A stretch of 64,000 nucleotides of DNA from Motiliproteus sp047633175 (GCA_047633175.1 JBLIEQ010000010.1:54145-118144); one strand, 5' to 3'; numbered from the stretch's first letter, positions 8,471 through 17,007 are shown. Notes: generated by a model from the letters alone, not told the origin. Numbers and translations are program-made.

Positions 8471-9274
8471 TCAGGGGGCACTGGCCTGCTGCTTGATAAC
8501 CGCCAGCTGTTTGTTGATCGCTCGGCTTACGATGCTGGGAAACAGGGCGTTAAGTTTGACGAACAGTTTTTCCGGCCAGCCGAGAAAACGGCTCGACGCC
8601 TTACTTCGGAGCATAGCGACCAGCTGTTGCGCGACCTGTTCGGGGGAGTCGACGGCATTGTTTAACTGGCTGTTGAGCCGGTCGGCCGCCTCGGAGTTGA
8701 GGCCGGTTCGGGTGGCTCTGGGGGCGAAATATTGCACCCGGATGCTGCCATCTGCGAGTTCGCGCTGCAGCGCTTCGGTGAATCCTCGGAGCGCAAATTT
8801 ACTGGTGCAGTAGCTGACATAACCGGGATAACCGATGCTGCCCAGGGTCGAGCCGACATTGATGATGCGGGCGTTCGAGTGCTGTTTCAGGACCGGCAGC
8901 ACGGCGTGAGTCAGCAGCAGCGTCGCGGTCAGATTGGTGTCGATAACGCGGCGGATCTCGGATTCGCTCTGGGCATCGAAGAGTACCAGCTGATTGGTGC
9001 CGGCCAGGTTGATCAGCACATTTGGCTTTATCCCCTGCTGTTCAAGGTCACAGAGCAGTTGCCGGCGTTGCGAGTCTTCGTTCAAATCGGCACAGAAGTA
9101 CTGATGTGGCTGATGCGGGTGCGGGCTGAGGGTTGCAAGCAAGCGCTCCAACGCTGTCTTATTTCGACCCACGGCAAGGATGCGGGCGCCTGACTGGCTC
9201 AGCAAGCGTGCGGTTTCGCTGCCGATGCCGCCGCTGGCACCGGTGATCAGGATCTGCTGCTGTTCAGGTTTCAT
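8471..9274 (-). CDS. Short-chain dehydrogenase/reductase
   Basis: A 267-residue classical SDR. The cofactor motif TGASGGIG is at residues 11-18, NLAG stands in place of NNAG, the catalytic Ser is in INVGSTLGS, and YCTSK carries Tyr and Lys. A C-terminal extension (LNALFPSIVSRAIN) resembles fatty-acyl or steroid-type SDRs that end in a hydrophobic segment. It lies 139 bp downstream of the diiron-oxidase gene, with an array of 13-bp repeats between them, and 44 bp upstream of the TPR gene. In context it probably reduces a product of the ligase/oxidase pair; the substrate is unknown. Confidence 0.88.
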   Translation of the reverse strand: MKPEQQQILITGASGGIGSETARLLSQSGARILAVGRNKTALERLLATLSPHPHQPHQYFCADLNEDSQRRQLLCDLEQQGIKPNVLINLAGTNQLVLFDAQSESEIRRVIDTNLTATLLLTHAVLPVLKQHSNARIINVGSTLGSIGYPGYVSYCTSKFALRGFTEALQRELADGSIRVQYFAPRATRTGLNSEAADRLNSQLNNAVDSPEQVAQQLVAMLRSKASSRFLGWPEKLFVKLNALFPSIVSRAINKQLAVIKQQASAP

Positions 9275-9302
9275 ATTCCGGGTCCTTAGAGTCGGTATGC
9301 GG

Positions 9303-9423
9303 ATAACTTCAGGTAGATAACTTCAGGTAGCTCATACAGGTAGCTCACTACAGGTAGCTCATACAGGTAGCTCATATAGGTAGCTCATATAGGTAGCTCA
9401 TACAGGTAGTTAACTACAGGCTG
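9303..9423. repeat. 13/14-bp tandem repeat between oxidase and SDR genes
   Basis: Nine units, two of ATAACTTCAGGTAG followed by six of CTCATACAGGTAG type and one last degenerate unit. The array runs into the stop codon of the diiron-oxidase gene. It lies inside the presumed operon. The repeats have no spacers, so this is not a CRISPR array. Confidence 0.9.
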
Positions 9424-10055
9424 TTGAGCATAGCGGCGTAGAGCCGATAGTGAGCCCGGGCGGCATGGATGATCGCGCGTTGATCCTCAGGGTCGCTGAT
9501 GCGGTTAACCAGCTGCTCAAAGGCTTTGACATGCTCAAGATCGAGTTCGCCATGGGAACTCAGATAGCTGAAGGCGTTGTCGGGCAGGCCCAGTGAGGTC
9601 TGGATCTTATCGGCGGCCTGAGTGGCCAGCGCAGTACTGGTGCCTTCGAGCACATGCACCATCCCCAGGAAGGACAGGGGGTTGTCGCGGTTAATGCTGT
9701 CGTAGGCGTAGGCCACCATCAGCTCGGTTTCTAAAGAGGGTCCCGCGTCCAGGGTCTCGAGCGGATAACCACCGGCCGCTGTGATGTCATTTAAGATCCA
9801 CTGTTCGTGACCGGCCTCTTCGTTGATGTAGTCGATCAGGGCCGGCTGCAACCAGGCCTGGTCGTCGCGTAGCTGGCTGCCACAACTCATCAACAGCGGT
9901 ACGGTATGGCGGACATGGTGGTAGGCCTGGCCGAGAAACGCCAGATAACGCGCCAGGGATACCTCTCCCGACAGCGCCTGCTGGATGACCGGGGAGCTCA
10001 GCAGTAGGCCGCGTTCGGTCTGGGTCGAGTCGAGCAGCTGTTGATAAAAAGTCAT
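9414..10055 (-). CDS. Heme-oxygenase-like iron-dependent oxidase (TenA/PqqC/UndA-like fold)
   Basis: A 213-residue all-helical protein of the iron-containing redox enzyme (HDO) family. Candidate metal ligands are in the right spacing: EEAGHE (E79/E80, H83), HVLEGTS (H134, E137) and ELDLEHVKAFE (D172, E174, H175). Known relatives (UndA, SznF, CADD) use such ligand sets for oxygen-dependent decarboxylation, N-oxidation or side-chain cleavage. The start overlaps the acyl-ligase stop by 4 bp after AGGAG, so the two are translationally coupled. Coupling with an acyl-adenylating ligase suggests that a fatty acyl or amino acyl group is the substrate; this is inference. Confidence 0.85.
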   Translation of the reverse strand: MTFYQQLLDSTQTERGLLLSSPVIQQALSGEVSLARYLAFLGQAYHHVRHTVPLLMSCGSQLRDDQAWLQPALIDYINEEAGHEQWILNDITAAGGYPLETLDAGPSLETELMVAYAYDSINRDNPLSFLGMVHVLEGTSTALATQAADKIQTSLGLPDNAFSYLSSHGELDLEHVKAFEQLVNRISDPEDQRAIIHAARAHYRLYAAMLNSL

Positions 10056-11779
10056 AATGGCTCCTGATTTCCGCCGAGTTGGGGAGATGGCTGTCGTTGA
10101 GGTTGAGTGTCTGGTTGAAAGTGAGGCTGTGCGGGTGATGTCGGTGCGGCAAGGCGGCGCTGATAACGCTGTTCGACAGCCTGTTGGTAAGCGTTGTGTA
10201 TAGCGTCGCGGCGCAGCCGTCCGTTGCTGGTAAGCAGGCTGTTAGCGGCGCTAAAGGGCGCGCGGCTGCTGATCCAGTCAGAGACCCTGGCGTAATCGGG
10301 CAGGCGGCCGTTAAGCTGCTCGATCCAGTCATCGATCGCCTTTGGGGTGGCATCGGTGGCAGGTGTGAGCAGCGCTATATTAAACGGCCTGGCATCACCG
10401 AACAGGCAGGCCTGGTCGATGGCGGGGCTGGCGCAGAGCTCCGCTTCGATCCATTCCGGGGATAGATTGCGACCGAAGCTGTTGATCAGCACATTACCCT
10501 TGCGCCCCTGGATAGAGAGGAATCCGGCGTCATCCAGGTGACCGATATCACCGGTGGCCAGCCACTCGGCAGGGGACTCGACTGGCGGCTCGGTTGTGGA
10601 CAGGGATTTGCCAAGTTTGCCAGAAGAGTCGAGCATGGCGGCACCTCTGCCAGACTTCTGTGGTGTATGCCGGCTGACGGCTGAGGGTTCAGAGTCACCA
10701 AGATAGCCGAGCATGGCGGCGCCCCTGACCAGAATCTCCTGCTGTTCGGAGAGCTTGACCTCGCAGTGGGACAGGGGTCTACCGACCGAGCCGGCGCGCT
10801 GCTGTTGCGGGGTATTCAGGCTGACCACCGAACCGCATTCGGAGAGGCCGTAACCTTCATAGACTGGCAGCCCAAGTTGCTGTGCCTGCCGCAGTATCTG
10901 CGGTGCGACCGGGCCACCACCGACGGCTACGAAGCGTAACGACTCAGGAATCTGTCCCTGGGCGGCGAGTCCCACTAGGGCCTGCAGCAGTTCAGGCACT
11001 AGGATCAGGCTCTGCGGCTGGCTGTGCTGCAGCAGGGCGGTAAAGGCGCTGGGATCGAGCTGCCCCGATCCCGTCAGGCCGGTGCGTTCTGAGCCATAAA
11101 TACTGCACTGGGCGCCGGCGTACAGGCTTAGTAACACCCCGGCCACATGTTCGAGCAGTACACTGAGCGGCAGCAGGCTGGTATGGCGCTCGATCTGCAG
11201 CGGCTCGATCTGTAGATAGAGGCTGTGACATAAAAGATCCAGCGAGGCCGTGCTCAGGCAGACGCCCTTGGGTTGGCCGGTCGAGCCAGAGGTGAAGGTT
11301 ATCAGCCGGGTGCCGTGGGGGCGGGACAGGGGGGGTGATAGCCGGCCGGACTCGCGCCGACGGAACGCGCCGCTATAAAGATCCGCTAGTGGGCTCGCCT
11401 CGATGCCCAGCGCTTCAAGGCGCGAGGGCTGATCACAGAGCAGCAGCTCCAAGTCACAGCTGTCGAGCAGGTGCCGGGTCTGGGCGGCGCTGAAAAACAG
11501 CGGCACAGGCACCACGCAAAGATCGGCAGCCATCGCCGCGAGCTGACAGATGATCCAGTCCGGACCATTATCCATCAGCAGTCCCAGCTGGCTAAAACCG
11601 CTGGCTTGCAGACGCAGGCTCAGGGCCTGGATGCGGGCCTGTAGCTGGGCATAGCTGAGCGTTTCCCGGCTACCCTGCAGTGCCGGCGCATCGGGAGTCT
11701 GCCGGGCGTGCTGGGCAATACGCTGCAGAATCATGCAAGGCTGCGGGAGAGGTGCGGTTTTCTGGCTGCTGTTTAACAT
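10052..11779 (-). CDS. AMP-dependent acyl ligase (ANL superfamily)
   Basis: A 575-residue adenylate-forming enzyme. The P-loop TFTSGSTGQPKGV, GYGLSECGSV (A5), TGDIGHLD (A7) and the A8 hinge with GRKGNVLINSFGRN are present. The C-terminal A10 motif, normally GK with a catalytic Lys, reads TSNGRLRRD, so the Lys is Arg. I start at ATG 11779, after GGACGCTAAG and 1 bp past the hemolysin-family stop; a longer open frame to 11971 lies inside that gene and lacks family similarity. It activates a carboxylic acid, probably a fatty acid, for the neighbouring enzymes. Confidence 0.87.
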   Translation of the reverse strand: MLNSSQKTAPLPQPCMILQRIAQHARQTPDAPALQGSRETLSYAQLQARIQALSLRLQASGFSQLGLLMDNGPDWIICQLAAMAADLCVVPVPLFFSAAQTRHLLDSCDLELLLCDQPSRLEALGIEASPLADLYSGAFRRRESGRLSPPLSRPHGTRLITFTSGSTGQPKGVCLSTASLDLLCHSLYLQIEPLQIERHTSLLPLSVLLEHVAGVLLSLYAGAQCSIYGSERTGLTGSGQLDPSAFTALLQHSQPQSLILVPELLQALVGLAAQGQIPESLRFVAVGGGPVAPQILRQAQQLGLPVYEGYGLSECGSVVSLNTPQQQRAGSVGRPLSHCEVKLSEQQEILVRGAAMLGYLGDSEPSAVSRHTPQKSGRGAAMLDSSGKLGKSLSTTEPPVESPAEWLATGDIGHLDDAGFLSIQGRKGNVLINSFGRNLSPEWIEAELCASPAIDQACLFGDARPFNIALLTPATDATPKAIDDWIEQLNGRLPDYARVSDWISSRAPFSAANSLLTSNGRLRRDAIHNAYQQAVEQRYQRRLAAPTSPAQPHFQPDTQPQRQPSPQLGGNQEPL

Positions 11780-11780
11780 C

Positions 11781-12464
11781 TTAGCGTCCGATCTGAATTT
11801 GGTGGTCGCGCAGCGGCTGGGAACCGATGAATAATGGCTGCGACAGGGCGCGTTTTTTGCGTAGCCTGGCGATCCCTTTGCCGATGTTGCCTGCAAGCAC
11901 CAGGGGTTGCTCCTGATAATAGCGGCCCCAGCGAGCGGGATCCTGGTCGAGTCGTGAGGGATCGGCGGCACCGAGGGGGATCAGATCCAGGCCCACGCCC
12001 AGCTTATGGAAGCTGTTGAGAACGCGAGGGGTCAGGGTCATCACCAGCCATTCAAAGCCTTGGCTGTAGTAAAAGGGTGCCAATGACAGGATGATCTGGC
12101 GAGTCCAGCCGCTGGAGGAGGAGGCGAGATTGCCCACCTCGACGATCTGTTCGCGTCCTACGCTGCTGCCTGAGGCCTGGCTGAGCCGCTGTTCGATCGG
12201 TTGGTCTAAATACTGTTCCAGAAATAGCGGGCCGGATGCGGCTGATTGATAGCCTACCGCCGCCCGAACCTGGTTTTCAGCGTCGATCAGGGCGATCAGA
12301 TGCTCGGCGTAGACCTCAACCTCAGCAGCATAATCCTGACGAAAGCGACGTTGAATAAACTCGCTGACGCGGAGCCGGTTCAGCGGATCTTCAATCTGCA
12401 GCATATGGCTGCTGTCGGTTGCGGGGTGGCTGGATAGCTTGATCGATTCTGCGGTGTTCATCAT
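11781..12464 (-). CDS. Thermostable-hemolysin-family protein (delta-VPH-like)
   Basis: A 227-residue member of the T_hemolysin family (PF12261), recognisable by IVEVGNLASSSSGW near residue 105 and RFRQDYAAEVEVYAEHL near 41. The family is named after a Vibrio parahaemolyticus protein, but its fold resembles N-acyltransferases/autoinducer synthases, so acyl transfer is as likely as hemolysis. First gene of the minus-strand cluster, preceded by GGAGGA and by a PmrA/QseB-like box. One base separates its stop from the ligase start. Confidence 0.85.
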   Translation of the reverse strand: MMNTAESIKLSSHPATDSSHMLQIEDPLNRLRVSEFIQRRFRQDYAAEVEVYAEHLIALIDAENQVRAAVGYQSAASGPLFLEQYLDQPIEQRLSQASGSSVGREQIVEVGNLASSSSGWTRQIILSLAPFYYSQGFEWLVMTLTPRVLNSFHKLGVGLDLIPLGAADPSRLDQDPARWGRYYQEQPLVLAGNIGKGIARLRKKRALSQPLFIGSQPLRDHQIQIGR

Positions 12465-12505
12465 AGGTCTCCTCCAGTTGAGGATGCCTATGCTAAAGGC
12501 GCTTT

Positions 12506-12522
12506 CTTAACGGATACTTAAG
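12506..12522 (-). promoter_or_regulatory. PmrA/QseB-type tandem box upstream of the hemolysin-ligase-oxidase operon
   Basis: Plus strand CTTAAC-GGATA-CTTAAG; on the minus strand CTTAAG-N5-GTTAAG. Two hexamers 11 bp apart match the YTTAAK-N5-YTTAAK site of PmrA-class regulators. A possible -10 TAGCAT follows 10 bp downstream on the minus strand, the usual distance for activator boxes of this class. The response regulator encoded at 7090-7758 is the obvious candidate ligand. Confidence 0.6.
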
Positions 12523-12671
12523 CGAGTGACTTTTGGTTCTGTCTGCGCCGACCCAAATCAATCAGATCGTGTAGGATGTTCGAGGCACGAACCGCATCAG
12601 GGAGGGTTCGATCAAATAGTCGCGCAACACACCCTGATCGTAAGCTACAGGCTTAAAATCGATACGAGCTG

Positions 12672-13400
12672 GGCCTGTTTTAAGGCTATGTCCCAGTCTG
12701 TTGTTGCGGAGATGCTTAGAATTTTTGATGTTTGATTACCATCAGCTAATGGGAGGCCTCTGTCATACGACAATATTGCAGGCAGACGACATTCCCCATT
12801 GTGAACCGATGAAATCCAGCCTGAAAAAGGCCCGAAGGGTCGAGCCAGGGCCGTTGTCAGTTCCCGACAACAACGGCATACCTGCGTCCCTGCAGGCAAA
12901 GCTTCCGCGTCCTGCTCACGCCCCTTACCTACATCCCTGCAGGCAAAGCTTCCGCGTCCTGCTCACGCCCCTTACCTACATCCATGTAGGCAAAGCTTCC
13001 GCGTCCTGCTCACGCCCCTTACCTGCGTCCCTGCAGGCAATGGCGAGACAGACAGCTGAGGCAGACAAATCGGCAGGATAGCCGATTTGCACAACCGCAG
13101 GTTGCCCGGAGGGTGAGGCACTCAGGACGTGCCGAGTGAATCCGAATCTGGCTGCCTCAGGCTGGATTTCATAGCGCCGCAGGCGCGTATCCGCAGGACG
13201 GTTAGCAGGGGGCGTTTTGATGGACAGGGATGTTCGAATGCCGGGGGGCCATGGATGGCCAGGAGCGGCCTTTGCTTCGCTTTCTTTGTCGCGCACAAAG
13301 AAATGAAGCCGCCGGGAGGCGGAACCTCCCTTGATTAAAAAGACAATAATTCAGAATTAACTTCTGCAACAACAGATTGGTACATAGCCTGTTTTAAGCC
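12672..13400. mobile_element. Non-autonomous repeat element with ~25-bp terminal inverted repeats (copy A)
   Basis: The left end 12672-12709 (GGCTATGTCCCAGTCTGTTG near 12684) pairs with the right end 13364-13400 (CAACAGATTGGTACATAGCC): about 22 of 25 positions match. The interior from 12804 is shared with 18016-18409. No transposase is encoded; open frames inside are shadows of the repeat. Related ends lie at 18382, 22889, 27574 and 32813. This explains most of the 1-kb gene-free stretch 12523-13554. Confidence 0.65.
12882..13040. repeat. 47-bp tandem repeat inside element copy A
   Basis: Three full units starting at 12882, 12929 and 12976 plus a partial fourth at 13023. They are nearly identical, differing mainly in CTGCGTCCCTGCAGG versus CTACATCCCTGCAGG or CTACATCCATGTAGG. 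In the last, both arms of the small palindrome changed together, as if the hairpin is preserved. Copy B at 18016 has only one unit. Confidence 0.9.
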
Positions 13401-13554
13401 TTCCAGAAACTACCACCCTTCAACGAATATCAGGTCGCGGCCAGGGTCGGTAGCGCTTTCTGTCTGGGCATCTAATTAAAAAGAGTTTTTAACGTCACTC
13501 TTGGAAAGGGTTGATCTGATGAAATTTATTTGATGCCACCTCTTAAAAGAAAAA

Positions 13555-14319
13555 TTAGATCTTTTCTTTAACGATATCTTTTAATTTATCCAGCAAATCC
13601 ATGGGCATAGGGAATATGATCGTGGAGGTTCTCTCATTAGAGATCTCAGTTAAGGTTTGCATATACCTTAGCTGAATAGCGTTGGGCGCTTTGCCCAAGA
13701 CCAAGGCGGCTTGCTGTAATTTTTCAGAGGCCTCGAGTTCTCCCATTGCATGAATAACCTTTGCGCGTCTAACACGCTCCGCCTCCGCTTGTTTGGCTAA
13801 GGCTCGAATCATGCTCTCATCAAGATCTACATGTTTTACTTCAACGGTTGCTATTTTCACACCCCAGTTGTCCGTTTGCTTGTCCAGGATAACCTGCAAA
13901 TCTTTGTTTAAACGCTCTCGTTCGGACAGTAGCTCATCGAGTTCATGCTGCCCTAGTACGGATCTCAGAGTCGTTTGTGATAATTGACTGGTCGCCTCAA
14001 AATAACTTTCGACATTGTTGATCGCCATCTGCGGATCAACGACTCTGAAATACACAACGGCATTCACCTTAACCGAAACGTTATCACGTGTTATCAGGTC
14101 CTGAGTAGGTACATCTAAAACAATTGTTCGTAGATCGACTCTTACCATCTGCTGAATAACCGGGATTAAAATAACCAACCCTGGGCCTTTTACTTCCTGG
14201 AAGCGCCCGAGAAAATACACGACGCCACGCTCGTATTCACGTAATACTTTGAATATATTAAAAAGCAATACCAGTATTAATATTAAAACCAAGCCACCGG
14301 CCACACTATAATTTAGCAT
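13555..14319 (-). CDS. Slipin/stomatin-like SPFH membrane protein
   Basis: A 254-residue SPFH protein: one N-terminal membrane segment (residues 6-24), the SPFH domain (YERGVVYFLGRFQEVKGPG and LDVPTQDLITRDNVSVKVNAV) and a charged helical tail (AKQAEAERVRRAKVIHAMGELEASE). Length and motifs match prokaryotic slipin 1. These oligomers scaffold membrane microdomains and are encoded beside NfeD proteases that can cleave them. Here it follows the NfeD gene by 38 bp on the same strand, so they form the classical STOPP operon. Confidence 0.93.
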   Translation of the reverse strand: MLNYSVAGGLVLILILVLLFNIFKVLREYERGVVYFLGRFQEVKGPGLVILIPVIQQMVRVDLRTIVLDVPTQDLITRDNVSVKVNAVVYFRVVDPQMAINNVESYFEATSQLSQTTLRSVLGQHELDELLSERERLNKDLQVILDKQTDNWGVKIATVEVKHVDLDESMIRALAKQAEAERVRRAKVIHAMGELEASEKLQQAALVLGKAPNAIQLRYMQTLTEISNERTSTIIFPMPMDLLDKLKDIVKEKI

Positions 14320-14357
14320 CAGTATTCTCCTTGTTACTGGGTATCCGTGTTATGTTT

Positions 14358-15749
14358 TTATTCCGTGCGGATTTTAATATCTTTAGCGCAGACAACCAGG
14401 TTTAATCCGGCTATCTGTTTGATGACCACTTTCTGCCCCGCAAGCAGACTGTCAGAGCTAGATGCCCGCCAGAGTTCCCCTGCTATTTCAACCCAGCCTT
14501 GTCCGGTATCAAAATCATCTTTTACGACAGCAAGTCTGCCCACCAAACAATCGACTCCCGTAGTGACTTCTTTACGCCTTATTTTTAATAACAGTGTAAT
14601 TATCAGCAAAATAAAGGCAGCCGATAACAGAGCGACGGCAACGATAAGAGGCTTGGCAATTTGATACTCTGGCAGCTCAGAGTCCATAAGAAAAATTGAT
14701 CCCAGTATGAATGATACTATCCCCCCAAGTCCTAATACACCAAAGCTCGGGCTGAAGGCTTCACCCGCGATTAATAAGATACCGAGTAAAATAAAAGCCA
14801 ATCCTGTATAGTTTATCGGTAACATCTGCATCGCATACAGGGCCAGCACCAGGCAGATTCCACCCAGAACGCCGGGTAACCCCGTACCGGGATTGTAGAA
14901 CTCAAGCATTAATCCATAGATGCCTATTAACATTAATATATAAGCGATATTTGGGTTGGTGATCGTCGCCAAAAACGTATAGCGCCAATCCGGTGCGCGC
15001 TCAATCAGGTTGCTACCTTCTAGCAAAAGGGTTGTTTGATGACCCAGTAATAAAATATCTCGGCCATGGGCCTGCGATATTAGTTGTTCGAGGTCGTCGG
15101 CAATAAAATCTATAACATTCTCGGCTAATGCTGTTTGCGCATCGATACTGGCGGATTCTGTAACGGCTTTCTCCGCCCAGAGTTCGTTGCGGCCATGCAG
15201 TTTTGCTAAGCCTTTAATATAGGCGCTCGCATCATTAACCGCTTTCTTTTCTAATGTAGTCTGAGAGCCGAGTTGTTCTCTATTATCAGCACCTTCCTGG
15301 CTTGTGGGTGATCTTTCATCGGTAGGCGAACTGCCCGGTCCGGATATGCCTATAGCCACGGGAGTGGCTGCGCCGAGATTGGTTGCCTTTGCCATTGCCG
15401 CTATATGGCTTGCTAATAAGATATAAGTCCCCGCACTTGCCGCACGCGCTCCATTAGGGCCCACCCAAGTGGCAACGGGAATTGTAGAGGAGGTGATGTT
15501 TTTGATAATAGTACGCATGGCAGAATCTAAGCCACCGGGAGTATCCATTTTAAGGATCAGTAAAGCTATATCTTGCTGCTGTGCTAATTCAAACTCCCGC
15601 TCTATGTAATCAGAGGTCGCCGGACCTATAGCCCCCTGAATGGGAATGATCCAAACTTCTTTCGCGTTCGCGTTCGCGTTCGCGCTGGGGTTGGCAAGAA
15701 GGAAAAATAATGTTGAAAATAACAACCAGCTAACAGGCAATTTATTCAT
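14358..15749 (-). CDS. NfeD-family membrane-bound ClpP-class serine protease
   Basis: A 463-residue NfeD1b protein: signal peptide, ClpP-like protease domain with GPNGARAASAGTYILLASH carrying the catalytic Ser, then Lys, four to five membrane segments (about residues 245-390) and a C-terminal OB-fold (DCLVGRLAVVKDDFDTGQGWVEIAGELW). ATG 15749 is preferred because AGAGGTGG precedes it and a signal peptide follows; an upstream ATG at 15821 adds 24 unlikely residues. (AN)4 repeats after the signal sequence come from a GCGTTC run. It works with the slipin encoded downstream. Confidence 0.92.
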   Translation of the reverse strand: MNKLPVSWLLFSTLFFLLANPSANANANAKEVWIIPIQGAIGPATSDYIEREFELAQQQDIALLILKMDTPGGLDSAMRTIIKNITSSTIPVATWVGPNGARAASAGTYILLASHIAAMAKATNLGAATPVAIGISGPGSSPTDERSPTSQEGADNREQLGSQTTLEKKAVNDASAYIKGLAKLHGRNELWAEKAVTESASIDAQTALAENVIDFIADDLEQLISQAHGRDILLLGHQTTLLLEGSNLIERAPDWRYTFLATITNPNIAYILMLIGIYGLMLEFYNPGTGLPGVLGGICLVLALYAMQMLPINYTGLAFILLGILLIAGEAFSPSFGVLGLGGIVSFILGSIFLMDSELPEYQIAKPLIVAVALLSAAFILLIITLLLKIRRKEVTTGVDCLVGRLAVVKDDFDTGQGWVEIAGELWRASSSDSLLAGQKVVIKQIAGLNLVVCAKDIKIRTE

Positions 15750-15868
15750 AACCACCTCTGCAATGATGCAGTGTTTTTTTAATAATAGCTCAGTCAGTAG
15801 CGAGTGCTGTGAATTTTTCAACAGGATAAATATATCTGTCAGGGGAGGAGAGTGGTATAAATAGCCGC

Positions 15869-16783
15869 ATGAAAAAAACCGCCAACCATCGTTATCCGAG
15901 TTATGCCGAGATCGAAGCCTATCTTGAAGTGGCCTTGCATAAGAAAGGGCTCAGCGATAATTCGTTGGTCTCTTATCGATCTGATTTAAAAGCCTTTGCG
16001 GATTGGCAACAGGAATCGGGTCAGACCCTGATGGGGACTCAGCGCGATGATATTCAGCGCTACCTCAACCTGAGGTTGCGTAAACGCTCCAGCCGGTCAT
16101 CGACGGCCAGAATGCTCTCCTGCCTGCGAGGCTTTTTCCGCTATCAGTGTCGTGAAGAGCGGCTTGAGCATGACCCGACCCTGCTGATCGAGAGTCCTAA
16201 ACGGGTGCGTCCGCTGCCCGGGGTGCTGACCGAACTCGATGTGGAGGCGCTGCTGGCGGCTCCCGATCCACAGGATCCGATCGGCCTTCGTGACCGAGTG
16301 ATGCTGGAGCTGCTGTATGGCTGCGGTCTGCGGGTCAGTGAACTGATCTCGCTGCAGGTCTCTAGGGTCAATTGGCGCCAGGGGGTGGTGCGGGTCATGG
16401 GCAAGGGTAATAAAGAGCGGTTGGTACCTCTCGGTGAGATCGGGTTGGAATGGCTGGAGCGTTACCTGCGCCAGGGACGTACTCTGCTGTTGAAACAGGC
16501 CGATAGCGAGGTGCTGTTTCCCAGCCGTCGCGGTACTCAGATGACCCGGCAGACGTTCTGGTACCGGATAAAGTTCTATGCACAAAAAGCGGGGATCGAT
16601 AAGCCGCTGTCACCGCATACGCTGCGTCATGCCTTCGCGACTCATCTGCTTAATCACGGCGCCGATCTGCGGGTTGTGCAGCTGCTGCTGGGACACGCGG
16701 ACCTGTCGACGACCCATATCTATACCCAGGTCGCGCAGCAGCGGTTACAATCGCTGCATCAACAGCACCACCCGCGCGGTTGA
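15869..16783 (+). CDS. xerD: Site-specific tyrosine recombinase XerD
   Basis: A 304-residue XerD that, with XerC, resolves chromosome dimers at dif. N-terminal SAM-like core-binding domain at about residues 12-98; catalytic domain with Arg in GCGLRVSELI, Lys in VMGKGNKERLVPLG, HTLRHAFATHLL (H-x-x-R), and LLGHADLSTTHIYTQ (His and nucleophilic Tyr). The ending VAQQRLQSLHQQHHPRG is a typical XerD C-terminus. dsbC follows, as in E. coli and pseudomonads, but recJ does not. Copies of its 3' end are repeated downstream. Confidence 0.95.
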   Translation: MKKTANHRYPSYAEIEAYLEVALHKKGLSDNSLVSYRSDLKAFADWQQESGQTLMGTQRDDIQRYLNLRLRKRSSRSSTARMLSCLRGFFRYQCREERLEHDPTLLIESPKRVRPLPGVLTELDVEALLAAPDPQDPIGLRDRVMLELLYGCGLRVSELISLQVSRVNWRQGVVRVMGKGNKERLVPLGEIGLEWLERYLRQGRTLLLKQADSEVLFPSRRGTQMTRQTFWYRIKFYAQKAGIDKPLSPHTLRHAFATHLLNHGADLRVVQLLLGHADLSTTHIYTQVAQQRLQSLHQQHHPRG

Positions 16784-16942
16784 ACCCCGATCTATACCCA
16801 TGCTGCTCAACAGTGTTTACAATCCCGGCCGGTATTAACAACAGCATCGTCCGCGTGGTTGAACCTGGAACGAGCTCTTACCCTGCCGCTTAACAGCGTT
16901 TACAATCACTGCATCACAGTTTCAACAAGGCGTGGTTGAACT
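16718..16942 (+). repeat. Decayed tandem duplications of the xerD 3' end
   Basis: The last ~70 bases of xerD (16718-16789, from ATCTATACCC to GGTTGAACCCC) recur as diverged copies at 16790-16871 and 16872-16942. Each keeps the landmarks TATACCC/CTTACCC, GTTTACAATC, a CATC/CA-rich middle and GTGGTTGAAC. They fill the gap before dsbC and are not translated in frame. Confidence 0.75.
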
Positions 16943-17007
16943 AGTATCGCGCTCAGGGCTCCAACTCCGTGTTCAACAACTTATAATTTATGAGATCAGA
17001 GGTATTT

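Noticed and set aside
12882..13040. Possible CRISPR array
   Set aside because: Units are directly adjacent with no variable spacers. The same holds for 9303-9423, and the linkers at 56028-56256 are repeated themselves. No cas genes are present.
12976..13296. 106-residue minus-strand frame in the repeat element, with a similar one at 17945-18169
   Set aside because: Both are translations of the same non-coding repeat; the frames differ in length and end, and have no ribosome site.
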